DNA of 64,000 nt from Chrysomallon squamiferum (GCA_012295275.1 CM022665.1:26317446-26381445), one strand, 5' to 3'. Counted from the stretch's first letter, positions 50,930 through 61,600 are shown. Notes: generated by a model not told the origin, from the sequence alone. Made by a program: numbers and translations.

Positions 50930-53900
50930 AACATATTCATTTTCTAATTACTTTAGGTTAATTTTGGTGTTTGAAGATTACCCCCTCCCCATAAAAAACA
51001 AAGTAAAATAAAATGCTTATGTTACACTTGTTCAGTCCTATTTGCTAACACATTTTGAAAATACTTTCACATTTGAATAATTCAGTTTTAAATGGTGTTA
51101 GCAGGGCTAACTCCACAATAACCTAATTCAATAATCATATCAGTATAAATTTATTTCCTATTTTAACATTCATTCATTTTTTGTTGTTGTTGTTGTTTGT
51201 TGTGTTTTTGGTGTGTGTGTTTTTTTTTAATGGTCTATTTTTAAAACACTTTACAAGATTATATTGCTCTTCAGACCACTTCTGTTCAAATGGATGTGGC
51301 AAGTAAGAGAAAATTAATCATCACATATCATGCGGTATGTTCTTGTGGTTTTTTTCAGACACAGTGTAAATTAAAGAATCAATCATGAGAGATATCTTGC
51401 TCCCTGCTGAAGTAGATTTTATTATGATTGCAGGTTTTCTCACTTAATTGTGATTGAACCGTGAACAAAAATGGTATTTTCTGGATATTGAGAACAGTTA
51501 TATTTGCTTTCTGCAAATTGTTGTTCATAAAAGAGAAATGGAAATTTCTGAAATAACTCAATAGGACCAATTCCACAGGTTGACTGAAAAGTCATTCTCT
51601 TTATTCAAAACTGTGTATCCTTTTTTTTTTTACAGGGGTGGGTTAAAGAAGTTTATAGGATTATTATACATATATATTGATAAATCTACATGCCAGTAAT
51701 AAGCATTATGCCCTACCCAAGTGATTTGAAAAATATGCCAAACAAACTAACATGCTTCAGAATGTTCATTTTCTAATACAGGAAATAAAAAGGCATAATT
51801 TTTTTTATTAAAATTAAATCTTATATTATGCAAACTGGACATAATGTAATCCATGTACCCTAAGTTAGCTGGTTCAAATCCTTTCATAGGAAGTCTAATG
51901 ACCAGTAAAAAGAAATTATTCCATTTTGAAATATATAAATCAGAAAGTTGATTAAATAGAACATGTATTACACAGACCAAAATTTTTTGGCCTTTGACAG
52001 ATATAATTAAGTTCTGATAAAAGCAGTTTTAAATTTGGTCCCAACTTATGGAGTCAGTATATTTCAAGAAATGACATTTTACAGATTTTGGTTATTGAGC
52101 TTTAAACAAACAAAATAAATAATATTGTTCAGTAAATTTGTAAGAAGTGCCATTCTCAGATAGATATATTTTATTACAGAGAAAACATTTTGTGATTAAC
52201 ATCAATGTATTGATACCTAACATCAGTGGGAAATGAATATAATAATTTGTAAAAAAAATTCATTTGTGTAAAAAAAAAACACAATCTGTCTTTTACAGAC
52301 ACCATTAATTTCACACCTAAAGCACATGAATGTCTCTTAAAAAAAACCCTGAAACTGCTTAAATGATATTTAATAAATGTTACACAATTTATCTTATGAG
52401 CTGAAAAAAAAAAAAAAAAAAAAAAAAAAGAAGCAATAAAACAACATAACAAAAACAAAAAAAAAAAGTAAATAAATAATAATAATACAAAATTTATAAT
52501 ATATACTCTATAATATCAAGTGTTCAGGTGCATTTGACATTTGAATAAAAACATTTTTATCAGTTAAATAAAAAAAGGGATAAACAAGTGAGAAGTTCCA
52601 CAATTTCTCAACTGACAATGGGACAATAAAACTTTCAACACTGTGCTATAATTACTGTTATATCCATTGTAAAATTTGCAGGTATTGGTTTCATTTCTAA
52701 AGAACTGTGGTATTCACTGAGGTTTGATTCTCATTAATATCACAACAGGCAGGAAGGATTCAACAATTAAATAATCATTATTGTGGCCCTGTGGCTTTTG
52801 TTTGTGGTAGCTTGCCTGTTGACGTAACTGTCTTTATACTGGACCAGGGCTTGTCACACAATCCTTTTACTTTTTTTTCTTTTTTTTTAAATACAAACAA
52901 TAGGGACTAATAATAGCACTTAAATGGATTGTTCCTTTTCGTGCTTGTATTGTTTCTCATTGGACACAGCTGAGTAGGAAATGACAGATTTAGTCATTAT
53001 TTTGGGATATACTCAGCTTGAAGTATTTCATGCTCCACAAAGCATGGGTATGTATGCATAAACTCTAAGGAATTCAGTGACTGAAATGAAAATTTGGAGA
53101 TTTTTTTCATTTGTAACACAACTGCTGGAAACAGACTGTGAAATTTGCCTGATCTGGACTTTTTCCAGATTAAAATTTATTATACTTTTCTTTATCTTGG
53201 ATGAGTAACAAGAACGATGTAAAAAAAAAAAAAAGAAAAAAAAAAACAGGAGTAAAAAAATCTAAACTTGTATCAGTGAATTAACAGGCTTAAACATTTG
53301 TTTGGAGATTGGATTCTCATTTGACTATCGTGGTTATGTAAGCAAGGTTTTGATACTAGATTGCACACAGTCGGCTACCTGCAGTATGTATGATAAAAAG
53401 TTAAAACAAATTTTATTTTCTTCTCTCCTCAGTGTTTTGTTGTTATTAGACAGCTTCCCTTTTACCATCTGTTTTCTTTCAGAACTTGCGTAATCATAGC
53501 TACTTCAGAAATGGAACAATTTTTAAATATCCATATGGGTTGCTGTTTTTATTACTGTTATTGTTATTATTACTGTTATGGTTATCATTAGTGTCACTTT
53601 TATTATAATCATTAATTCTTATTATTATTATAATTATCACATTTTTAATTCAGATTGTAATATTATTTATCTCGATGTATTGATCAGGTAGGTTATTTTT
53701 ACAGCAACTTAAATATTAAAAACCCATTGCTATTGCATTTAAAAAAATAATAATAATAAAATGAAAGTTTAAGACAACAACAACAAAAAAACAACATTTA
53801 AATGAAAAATAAAATAAAATAAAACTCCTAGCAACTCTCCAAACCCCTCCTGAGTAAAGAAAAATGAAACTCAAGAGAGTTACAACAATAATAAGAAACA

Positions 53901-54575
53901 ACAGAAGTCAACGTGCACTGAGCTTTTGTTTTCTGAAATGTTGTTAGTGTAGTTTTACAACATCCTCTCACAGAAATAAACATATCTGAAATGGGATTAA
54001 ACAGCAGGGTTAAATTTCTTCTTTTTTTCTTATAGTCTTTATCTTATTATGTATTTTAAAATTAAGATAAACAAGAAATAAAATGTGTGTTTATAGATTG
54101 TTTATCATATTAAAATACATTTCTCATTTCTAACCTAATAAATAAAATACAAACATGACAGCCATTTTAGTTTTCTTCAGGCAGGTTAAATATATTTTCT
54201 TAACTTGAAAATCATTTGTTTTATTTTTACACCTCAGTCTTTGCAAATGGCAAAATAATATAATAAAACGAACAAACTTTTCCTCAACAAGAAAATCAAG
54301 GTGAGGCACAGAAGTTAAATATTGTCCTATTTTTAATGTTATTTCTTAGTCAGACTTCTTTCTACACTCTATACAAAATGATATCATTATATTATTCTAA
54401 AATTTTCTGAGGTTTTCTTTCTTTCTTTGGGTACATCAGGTAGTTAAGGATATTGCAGCATTTATTCTCAACTTCATGTTGAAAGAAGATCAAATGTGGA
54501 TAGGAAATTAGAATCTTGTTCAGTATATAAAAATATTTAGGTACTTCAGGCAGTATTATCAGATCTACTTATCAA
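50930..54575. other. AT-rich sequence, no gene seen
   Basis: Apart from A-runs near 52404 and 53221 and ATT/GTT triplets near 53545-53640, I find no recognisable feature. Confidence 0.6.
52404..52430. repeat. Poly(A) tract
   Basis: Uninterrupted A-run of about 26. Confidence 0.9.
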
Positions 54576-54579
54576 AGTG

Positions 54580-54660
54580 TACTTGTTGGGGAGTTTTCCT
54601 ATTCATTTAAAATTTACACACAACCTGTTTCAAAGGCTGTGGTATTTATTGTCCAGTTAT
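54580..54660 (+). repeat. SINE fragment
   Basis: TTTCAAAGGCTGTGGTATTT (near 54629) matches the TATCAAAGGCCGTGGTATGT block, preceded by a weak TTTTCCTATTCAT match. Confidence 0.45.
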
Positions 54661-54814
54661 TGAGAAAGTAAGTATATATAAAAGACCTATTGTAAGTTTG
54701 TGGATCTAGAGTACAGCATGTTTGTGTTACTAATGAGATGGACTGGTTTTCACTGAAGTGTTAATTCTTTTAGCCAGTCTGGAAATGATGGCAGACTTTT
54801 TACGGACACTAGTT

Positions 54815-54975
54815 TGTTCACAAATACCACACATAAATGCTGTGTTTCAGTTGTATGTTATTTGCAAGCAGTTCTCTGTGACATGTTTATTAAAGGTAGT
54901 GGTATGTGTGCTCTCATGTCTATGGGAAAGCACAAAATATGCCTTGCTGCTAATTAATAAGCATAACCCTTGAAT
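54815..54975 (+). repeat. Decayed molluscan SINE (body)
   Basis: TTAAAGGTAGTGGTATGTGT, CATGTCTATGGGAAAGC and GCCTTGCTGCTAATTAATAA follow family order. It lies 150 bp past another fragment in the same orientation. Confidence 0.55.
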
Positions 54976-57360
54976 GATACCAAGAATCTTCCTCCCATGT
55001 TATCTCCATAAAAAAATAATAAACAAATATGTTTCATATATAATAACCAGTAATAATACAAAACAAAATGGCTTCATTTAAAACAAAATATTCATTTTTG
55101 TATTTGCCAGTAGTTAAATCTTTTTATAATTTTCAGAACTATTAAAATTGTGAAAAATAGTGCATCATTTAATCCACACACAAGTAATATTAATGACATT
55201 AGATAAGTAATGAAATTTTGTTTTAAAACAAGTACCTTTAAGATATTATGAAAGTGTTCAAATTTGTAAACTAAAAGAAATGACATTAAAATGCTAGGCA
55301 TTGCTGATGTATTAAAGATAAGGAAATATTGAAATAAAAAACTATGTCAAGGAAGTATTAAAGACTTTTAAACAAGGGAAGTAATATTAAACACATTACA
55401 GAACTGTTATATGTTAAGTAGTTATGACAGGAGCATTCAGGTATGAGCACTTCCTGTTGGGTCTCACACCAGTGATAAATAAACATGTTAAAGCTGCTGG
55501 TGTTTTCCTACAAATCCCTGACTTGGCAGAATGGTAATAAAAAAAGAAGAAGAAAAGAAGCCTTCTGCTTTTCATGTCTCTGACACTTGTATGGGAAATT
55601 GACTGACACCAGTCACTGATAAGCAGGTAGCTACAGACATTCAAAAAAATCATCTCTTTGTTTAGACCTCATTCATATGAAGAACTGGAAACTAAACAAT
55701 TCTGGTGTTTTTGATTGATATCTGTTGAAGAAAAAACACATTATCTGAGTTGCTTTTTTTTCTAAAGAAACTTTCACATTGTTGAAGGTATAATGTGAAC
55801 TTGCCTGAAGGATGCATGCCACAGATAACAAGATGAAAAGATTTGACATTGTTTCACTGACAACAGGCTCATTAAATTAAATCTCGTAGATATACCTCTG
55901 CTAAGCATATCTTTTACAGTATCTTCGTATGATTTAACTTTCTTATTTTCACACCATCATGTGCTTGACTGGTTAGAGAAATGTTTTAACATGCAAATCT
56001 GATTAAGTTATTAGGTAAGACGTTTATCAGTGTATCACATGAATGTAACACTGGAGCTGTTATCTTCAAGGAAGGAGTGGACTGTAGTGTACAGAATGCT
56101 GGCATAGTTTGCAAGATCAATCCTATTCAGTGTACATGTTGAATATTTCCCATTCATGCTGTGCTGCACGATATGTAATATCCTGCTTGATATAAAAAAA
56201 TTGCTTGATATTTATGAAATATGTATACTGGGTTTCACATAAAGATTTTGGTCATGTCAGAAATACTATACACATAAAATAGCTGAGGATAGTAAATTAA
56301 TCACATTAGTGTTATCTTAAAGGCAACAAACTTTAATTTTATCAGCCTAAGACTTCTGTTAGAATATTACAGTGAAGAGTTTAATCTACCATTTACTTGG
56401 GGAAAATACTGTATTCTCATTGACTAACTAGTGAATTTAAAAGTAAAGAATCTATGATTACCAATTACTGATTTAGTGAGGCTAATATACTTGTGTAGGA
56501 ATATCATTCATTGTTTATAAAATGATACAGATATCTCTCAACTTAGCCTCATGTTTGGCATTTAGTTAGTGTTTTAATTTCACATACACCATTGTATTTA
56601 GATACTGACCAAATTAATTTTCATTGACATAGTTCATCTGAGTTGAAAATAATGTTAGTTACATATTTGTGGTATTTTAATTTTTAGCATATCATACTCA
56701 GGTTGGGAATCCATATATCCAGTGTACCAAAATGACATTGATATGACACAAACTGTGCTAATGAAATTCTTTTATTCTGAATCCATTAACATGAAATGAT
56801 ACCAACACAACACTGAAACCAGTTTTGGTTCGTGAAGCAATTTTTTCATGTCAATGTATTAGGTACTAAATCCTCCAAAACATTTAAAAAATAAAAAACG
56901 TTGGTTTCATGATAATGTATTAGGTCTCGAACCCCAAAATAGATTTAAAAAATAAAAAATAAAAAATAAAAATACAAATAATAAAATGAAAACAATAATA
57001 AAGAATTCATAAAAGTTTATGATTAAATTTAAGATAAAATAACTTTGTACAGTGATGCACAACTTTTATATACATGTATATAAAAAAATAACCCACCCTC
57101 TAAAATGTTTAGTTCAGTTCACTATCACCTACCACAAAAATGAAACCAAAACAGGTTCATCTCTAAACCAATATGTGAATAGTTTTTTGTTTCTAAGGGC
57201 TTTGTAACTGTAAGAAAATTATCCTATCTGTGTTATTCCTTCTGCACACTCATTAACAGTAAATAAAAAAATTATTTGGTAATTTAAAACTTTTTATTAG
57301 TGTCATGCTAAACCTTGCTAAGTTGTCGAAATATGTTATTATTTATTTATTAATTTGTTA
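54976..57360. other. AT-rich sequence, no gene seen
   Basis: Contains an AAAAT-type run near 56950. No coding frame, known repeat or strong paired splice sites noticed. Confidence 0.6.
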
Positions 57361-57363
57361 TGC

Positions 57364-57416
57364 CTCTTACTGTTATTATTATTATTACTGTTATTTTTGT
57401 TATTATTGTTAAATTT

Positions 57417-57447
<31 letters not shown>

Positions 57448-57490
57448 ACTTCTTCTTCTTCTTCTTCTTCTTATTATTATTATTATTGCT
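57364..57490. repeat. Compound (TTG)n-(TTC)n-(TTA)n tract
   Basis: About nine TTG units, then about eight TTC units, then TTA units, with ATT repeats before. Both strands stay open for short distances as a consequence. Confidence 0.95.
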
Positions 57491-57717
57491 GTTAACATCA
57501 TTATTTACAAATTTTATTGCTATTTTTCCCCCACAACTTCTGAACAATAATATTTCAGATGCTCAACACATAATAAAATAATAAGTACAATAGGCTGAAA
57601 TAAAAGTTGCATGACAGAAATTTGATAATGATATTCTTTATCACCTATTTGTAATTTTATACTCTATTATGATTTAAAGTTGCTGACTTTGATAAGTAAC
57701 TTTTTTCTCTCTCCTTT

Positions 57718-57746
57718 TCTCTTCTTTTTTTTCTTCTGATATGCAG
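57718..57746 (+). other. Second strong 3' splice-site candidate upstream of MAN2A
   Basis: A long uninterrupted pyrimidine tract ends in TGATATGCAG at 57746 and is followed by ATGCAG, the same hexamer that follows the acceptor at 58069. It could be an alternative acceptor that extends the leader by 323 nt, or it could define a separate small exon. The stretch between the two acceptors holds a (TA)n run and many stops, so it would be untranslated. Confidence 0.3.
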
Positions 57747-57834
57747 ATGCAGTTATATATTTAGAGAGTGGTGATATCTGTTTGGTAGAATTATTTAAGT
57801 TAAAAAGCAAGCTAGTTCAGAAGAAGATTAAAAA

Positions 57835-57845
57835 ATAATAATAAT

Positions 57846-57877
<32 letters not shown>
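57835..57877. repeat. (AAT)n-(TA)n microsatellite
   Basis: Lies between the two splice-acceptor candidates upstream of MAN2A and abuts the 21-bp segment shared with the coding exon. Confidence 0.95.
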
Positions 57878-57895
57878 TGACTGGAACCAGGTGTT
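57875..57895 (+). repeat. 21-bp exact match to the MAN2A coding exon
   Basis: This segment, which contains TGACTGGAACCAGGTG, is identical to 60144-60164 in the coding frame. It lies in the presumed intron, next to a (TA)n run, and is not simple sequence. Confidence 0.9.
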
Positions 57896-58069
57896 ATATA
57901 TTATTTTATTATTATTGCTGATGTTACTTAGAAATGTGAAAGAAAAAAATCAACCTTAGTTACAAAATAAGTATTGTGTGGCTGTTGTTTTAATTATTAA
58001 AAAAAAAAAAAATATCTGCATCAAATTAATTGTGTGTAATAATTAATTTTTGTTCTTGTTTACTTGCAG

Positions 58070-58111
58070 ATGCAGCACCACATACCAGTCTTTTGTGTTG
58101 GACTGGGTTGA
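58070..58111 (+). promoter_or_regulatory. Upstream ORF 1 in the MAN2A leader
   Basis: An ATG at the first base after the predicted splice acceptor opens a 13-codon frame ending in TGA at 58109-58111. It lies wholly upstream of the MAN2A start. If translated it would reduce scanning to the main start. The peptide resembles nothing I know. Confidence 0.4.
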
Positions 58112-58131
58112 GATGTTGACTTTTTTCCTGT
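58070..58131 (+). other. 5' leader portion of the MAN2A coding exon
   Basis: A pyrimidine-rich tract followed by TACTTGCAG ending at 58069 is a good 3' splice site. It makes 58070 the likely first base of the exon that carries the coding frame. The 62-nt leader is non-coding for MAN2A because an in-frame TGA lies at 58117. The exon would join to one or more upstream leader exons. Which ones cannot be decided from sequence. Confidence 0.6.
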
Positions 58132-58154
58132 ATGGTAAAATTGACTACTACTAG
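58113..58154 (+). promoter_or_regulatory. Upstream ORF 2 overlapping the first MAN2A ATG
   Basis: An ATG at 58113 opens a second 13-codon frame ending in TAG at 58152-58154. It overlaps the first in-frame MAN2A ATG (58132) and stops one base before the second one (58156). Ribosomes that translate it would bypass Met1 and be well placed to reinitiate at Met9, which has A at -3. Use of either start leaves the membrane anchor intact. Confidence 0.4.
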
Positions 58155-61100
58155 GATGAAGTTCTGGCAGCGTTTGGTCATCCTGTGCAGTTCAGCTTTC
58201 CTCATGCTGACTGTCATGTACTTCTACATGAATGACCAGATCCGAAGTCATGTCAGCCGAGCACGTCTTGTAGAATCTCATCTGTGGCCTCTTGGAGCAG
58301 AGACAATCTCCCTGGAGAACAATGCAGAGATGTGTCACTTCAAGATCACAGCAAATTCTCACCCAAACATTTCCACTTACGATCTGTACCAGACATCCAC
58401 TTTCAATGTCAATCCAGATGGTTCGTATGAAATGCCAAGTCCACCTCCTGATTACCCAAACAAATCAGAGAGAGACTTGGAGCCACTGACAGTGATAATA
58501 ATGCCTCATTCTCACCAGGATCCAGGATGGTTGAAGACAGTTGATGAGTACTATGTTGACCAGACAAAACACATCCTGACTAACATGGTCAACAAACTAA
58601 CAGAATATCCCAACATGACCTTTGTCATGGCTGAAACTGTCTTCTTCAGCATGTGGTGGAATGAGCTGGAAGATGCAGTCAAAGTTCATGTCCGCCGACT
58701 AGTTAGACGAGGACAGCTGGAGATTGTGCTGGGTGGATGGGTAATGCCTGATGAAGCTTCTACACACTATGTCTCTGTTATAGACCAGCTTGTTGAAGGA
58801 CATCAGTGGATGTGGGAAAACCTTGGCGTGAAGCCAGAAAACAGCTGGTCTATTGATCCATTTGGATACTCTGGCACCATGCCTTACCTGTGGAAGAAAG
58901 CAGGAATGGACAATATGGTTATTCAAAGAGTTCATCAGTCCATCAAGGGATCCTTGATAGCACAGCAGAGTTTGGAATTCAACTGGCGCCAAGCTTGGGA
59001 TTCAAAAGGAACCACTGATATTCAGTGCCATGTCATGCCTTACATGCTGTACAGCATCAAATTCACTTGTGGTCCAAACAAATACATTTGTCTGATGTTT
59101 GACTTCAGGAGTATAGCAAATGAATATTCAGAAAGCAGATCTAAAATAATCACAAAACAAAATATAGAAAAGCAAGCAAAATATCTTTATGAGCAGTACA
59201 GACGAAAGTCTTATCTGTATAAATATAATACAATCCTGGTTCCACTGGGGGATGATTTCCGCTATGATTATGAAGTGGAATGGGACCAACAGTATAACAA
59301 TTATGCTACATTAATGAAATATATGAATTCTAGAAAAGACTGGAAAATAAAAGTTAAATTTGGAACCTTAAAAGAATATTTCAGTTTAATGGGAAAATCA
59401 AAGTCCTATAAAAAAATATATGAACATGACAAGGGTTTGCCAGTGCTGAGTGGCGACTTTTTTCCTTACTCTGACCAGAACAGCGAATACTGGAGTGGCT
59501 ACTTCACCACTCGTCCTTTTGACAAGAAATTTTCCAGGGATCTACAACAGCACATTCATGCAGCAGACATCTTGAACACCTTAGCATATGCATATTTCAA
59601 AAAGTGGGAAATGCACAATCAGGCTCGCTTCTTTAAGTATTCATCCTTCCTGCAGCAGGCACGGCGAAGCCAGGGTCTTTTCTTACATCACGATGCCATC
59701 ACAGGAACATCCAAAGATTATGTTGTTAAAGACTATGAAGGTCGGCTTGCACGTGCTTACAATGCCACTGAACATGTAATGGCAATGGCTATACAAGCCC
59801 TCCTCAGCAAAGGCAAAGTTGAGAATCCTCTTATCTTCAAGCCAGAAACAGTGAGACCAAATTTCAATGAGCAGCCAGTGAAGCAGGTTCTGATAGTGAA
59901 GGAATCAGGAACTACAGTTGTTTTCTTCAACCCTTTAGCACAATACAGACAAGAAGTGGTACGAGTGCTGTCTGACACAGATCACATTATTGTGAAAAAT
60001 GACAGAAATAAAGTGATTCCTTGTCAGATCAATCCAGTGTGGGAAGACAAAACAACAGTCAGTGGAGCCTCTTATGAAATAGTTTTTATAGTGGAACTGT
60101 CTCCATTTGGAATAGCTCCTTACATCTTATTAAAGGTGATTTCTATTGACTGGAACCAGGTGTTTCCAGCAAAAATTTCCATGTTCAATACAGCTGAACT
60201 TATTGTTCCTCCAGAGGCTTCATTTCTTCAGACAAGACCAAAGAAGCAGCCTTTGAAGCCAATAGAATTGGAGAATGATAACTACAAGCTGCTATTTGAG
60301 CCAGGAACAGGAAGTTTAATTGAAGTCATCAATAAAGTGACAGGAAACAAAACTGTAATAAATTTAGAAATCTTAGCTTACAAATCACAAGGTAGTGGTG
60401 CCTACCTATTTTATCCTGCTGGTGAAGCAAAACCAGATTTTTATCATGGCATTCCAGTGATCCGTGTCATAGAGGGACCCATACTATCACAGATTCAGGT
60501 GATTTTTAAACCCGTCTTGATCCATACTGTGTTTGTGTATAACCACCCCCCACAACAGGCAGCAGGTATTTTCATATCCAACAACCTCAACATGAGAGCA
60601 TTCAGAGAGAAGGAGATAATCATGAGAATGAGGACCAGTATAAACAACAAAGATGTTTCATACTTCACTGATCAGAATGGGTTCCAACTGATCAGAAGAA
60701 AGACAAATAACAACTTGAGAACTGAAGCAAATTATTATCCAATGACTTCCATGGGCATATTGGAGGATGACAGTCAAAGGTTGACCCTGCATGCAGGTCA
60801 GTCTCATGGTGTGGCTGGGTTGAAATCTGGTTGGTTTGAGGTCATGTTAGACCGACAAACCATATATGATGACAACAGAGGCCTGGGTGAAAGCATCGAG
60901 GACATCAAACCAGTAACTAGTGACTTTGTCCTCCTTCTTGAGGACAGAAAAGAAACAGATCACCAAAACCATTTACTCTATGCACTTCCATCATTGCTCA
61001 GTTTGTCTGTTGGAGATTTCCTTCAGACTCCAATTGTGACATACTATACCCAGTTAGATACAGACATTTTTCACAAAACTTTTATGCCGCTGAGTTCAGC

Positions 61101-61398
61101 TCTTTCGTGTGATACATCAGTAACCAGTTTCCGAAGTTTAGCTACAGGCAACTTAGAATACAATGGGACAAGTTTAATCCTGCATAGACGAGGCTATGAC
61201 TGTGGTTTTCCCAATAAGGGAATTCAGTGTTCAGCTTCAGAAAATTCTATTTCATTAGGATCTTTGCTCAAAGATTTCCCACCTCGTGCTATAAGGGAAA
61301 CAACTCTGACTCACTTATATGAAAAGGGTACAGTAAAATTAGATTCCCCTTTAAACATTTCTCCAATGGAACTGGCAACCTATCATATTCAGTGGTAA
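58132..61398 (+). CDS. MAN2A: Golgi alpha-mannosidase II / IIx (GH38), single coding exon
   Basis: This 1088-residue protein is a Golgi class II alpha-mannosidase, which removes two mannoses from GlcNAcMan5GlcNAc2 during complex N-glycan maturation. It has type II membrane topology: a short basic cytosolic tail, one hydrophobic segment at about 15-33, a short stalk, then the lumenal enzyme. The GH38 catalytic domain spans about 119-450, the helical middle domain about 454-545, and the beta-rich C-terminal domain about 590-1088. By alignment from memory to Drosophila GMII, the zinc ligands are H128, D130, D242 and H520, the nucleophile is D242 and the acid/base is D375; R266 and W454 also match. 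C-terminal landmarks are YFTDQNGF (844-851) and DDNRGLG (913-919). At least seven N-glycosylation sequons are present. It is somewhat shorter than human MAN2A1 (about 1144), mainly in the stalk. An in-frame TGA at 58117 bounds the frame. Met1 (58132) has a weak start context and Met9 (58156) a better one. Odd points are no introns, Q129 for the usual N, and FGYSG for FGHSP. MAN2A1 versus MAN2A2 cannot be decided. Confidence 0.96.
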   Translation: MVKLTTTRMKFWQRLVILCSSAFLMLTVMYFYMNDQIRSHVSRARLVESHLWPLGAETISLENNAEMCHFKITANSHPNISTYDLYQTSTFNVNPDGSYEMPSPPPDYPNKSERDLEPLTVIIMPHSHQDPGWLKTVDEYYVDQTKHILTNMVNKLTEYPNMTFVMAETVFFSMWWNELEDAVKVHVRRLVRRGQLEIVLGGWVMPDEASTHYVSVIDQLVEGHQWMWENLGVKPENSWSIDPFGYSGTMPYLWKKAGMDNMVIQRVHQSIKGSLIAQQSLEFNWRQAWDSKGTTDIQCHVMPYMLYSIKFTCGPNKYICLMFDFRSIANEYSESRSKIITKQNIEKQAKYLYEQYRRKSYLYKYNTILVPLGDDFRYDYEVEWDQQYNNYATLMKYMNSRKDWKIKVKFGTLKEYFSLMGKSKSYKKIYEHDKGLPVLSGDFFPYSDQNSEYWSGYFTTRPFDKKFSRDLQQHIHAADILNTLAYAYFKKWEMHNQARFFKYSSFLQQARRSQGLFLHHDAITGTSKDYVVKDYEGRLARAYNATEHVMAMAIQALLSKGKVENPLIFKPETVRPNFNEQPVKQVLIVKESGTTVVFFNPLAQYRQEVVRVLSDTDHIIVKNDRNKVIPCQINPVWEDKTTVSGASYEIVFIVELSPFGIAPYILLKVISIDWNQVFPAKISMFNTAELIVPPEASFLQTRPKKQPLKPIELENDNYKLLFEPGTGSLIEVINKVTGNKTVINLEILAYKSQGSGAYLFYPAGEAKPDFYHGIPVIRVIEGPILSQIQVIFKPVLIHTVFVYNHPPQQAAGIFISNNLNMRAFREKEIIMRMRTSINNKDVSYFTDQNGFQLIRRKTNNNLRTEANYYPMTSMGILEDDSQRLTLHAGQSHGVAGLKSGWFEVMLDRQTIYDDNRGLGESIEDIKPVTSDFVLLLEDRKETDHQNHLLYALPSLLSLSVGDFLQTPIVTYYTQLDTDIFHKTFMPLSSALSCDTSVTSFRSLATGNLEYNGTSLILHRRGYDCGFPNKGIQCSASENSISLGSLLKDFPPRAIRETTLTHLYEKGTVKLDSPLNISPMELATYHIQW

Positions 61399-61438
61399 AA
61401 GATTAGTTAAATAATCAGATGTACAAAATTATTTTCTG

Positions 61439-61548
61439 GTAAGGTCTGTCATGGAAATTATCATATTTAGGGTGGTTGGTTTAGTGGAAATAATTAAAAA
61501 AAACTTTGTCATCTTTTAAAACTGATGATGGATTTTTTTTTTTTGCAG
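61439..61548 (+). other. Possible 110-nt intron in the MAN2A 3' UTR
   Basis: A donor-like CTG|GTAAGG at 61439 sits 40 nt past the stop codon. A T-run ending in TTTGCAG finishes at 61548, with a branch-like ACTGATG upstream. The spacing fits a small intron. A junction this close to the stop would normally not trigger nonsense-mediated decay. Only splice signals support this. Confidence 0.3.
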
Positions 61549-61594
61549 ATTTTGAAAAGAATATTTAACAATAATAAGAGAAAGATAATAATGG

Positions 61595-61600
61595 AATAAA
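61595..61600 (+). terminator. First AATAAA poly(A) signal after MAN2A
   Basis: This is the first canonical AATAAA hexamer downstream of the stop. A cluster of overlapping AATAAA copies follows at about 61630-61652, and further candidates lie near 61740, 62257, 62562 and 63284. Which is used cannot be told, since such hexamers are frequent in this AT-rich DNA. Confidence 0.35.

Noticed and set aside
55414-55653. 79-codon minus-strand frame with mixed composition
   Set aside because: No recognisable domain, interrupted by a poly-Phe run from a simple repeat, and no splice context. Not supported as a gene.
58699-58992. Minus-strand frame inside MAN2A
   Set aside because: It is a shadow of the well-supported + strand coding frame.
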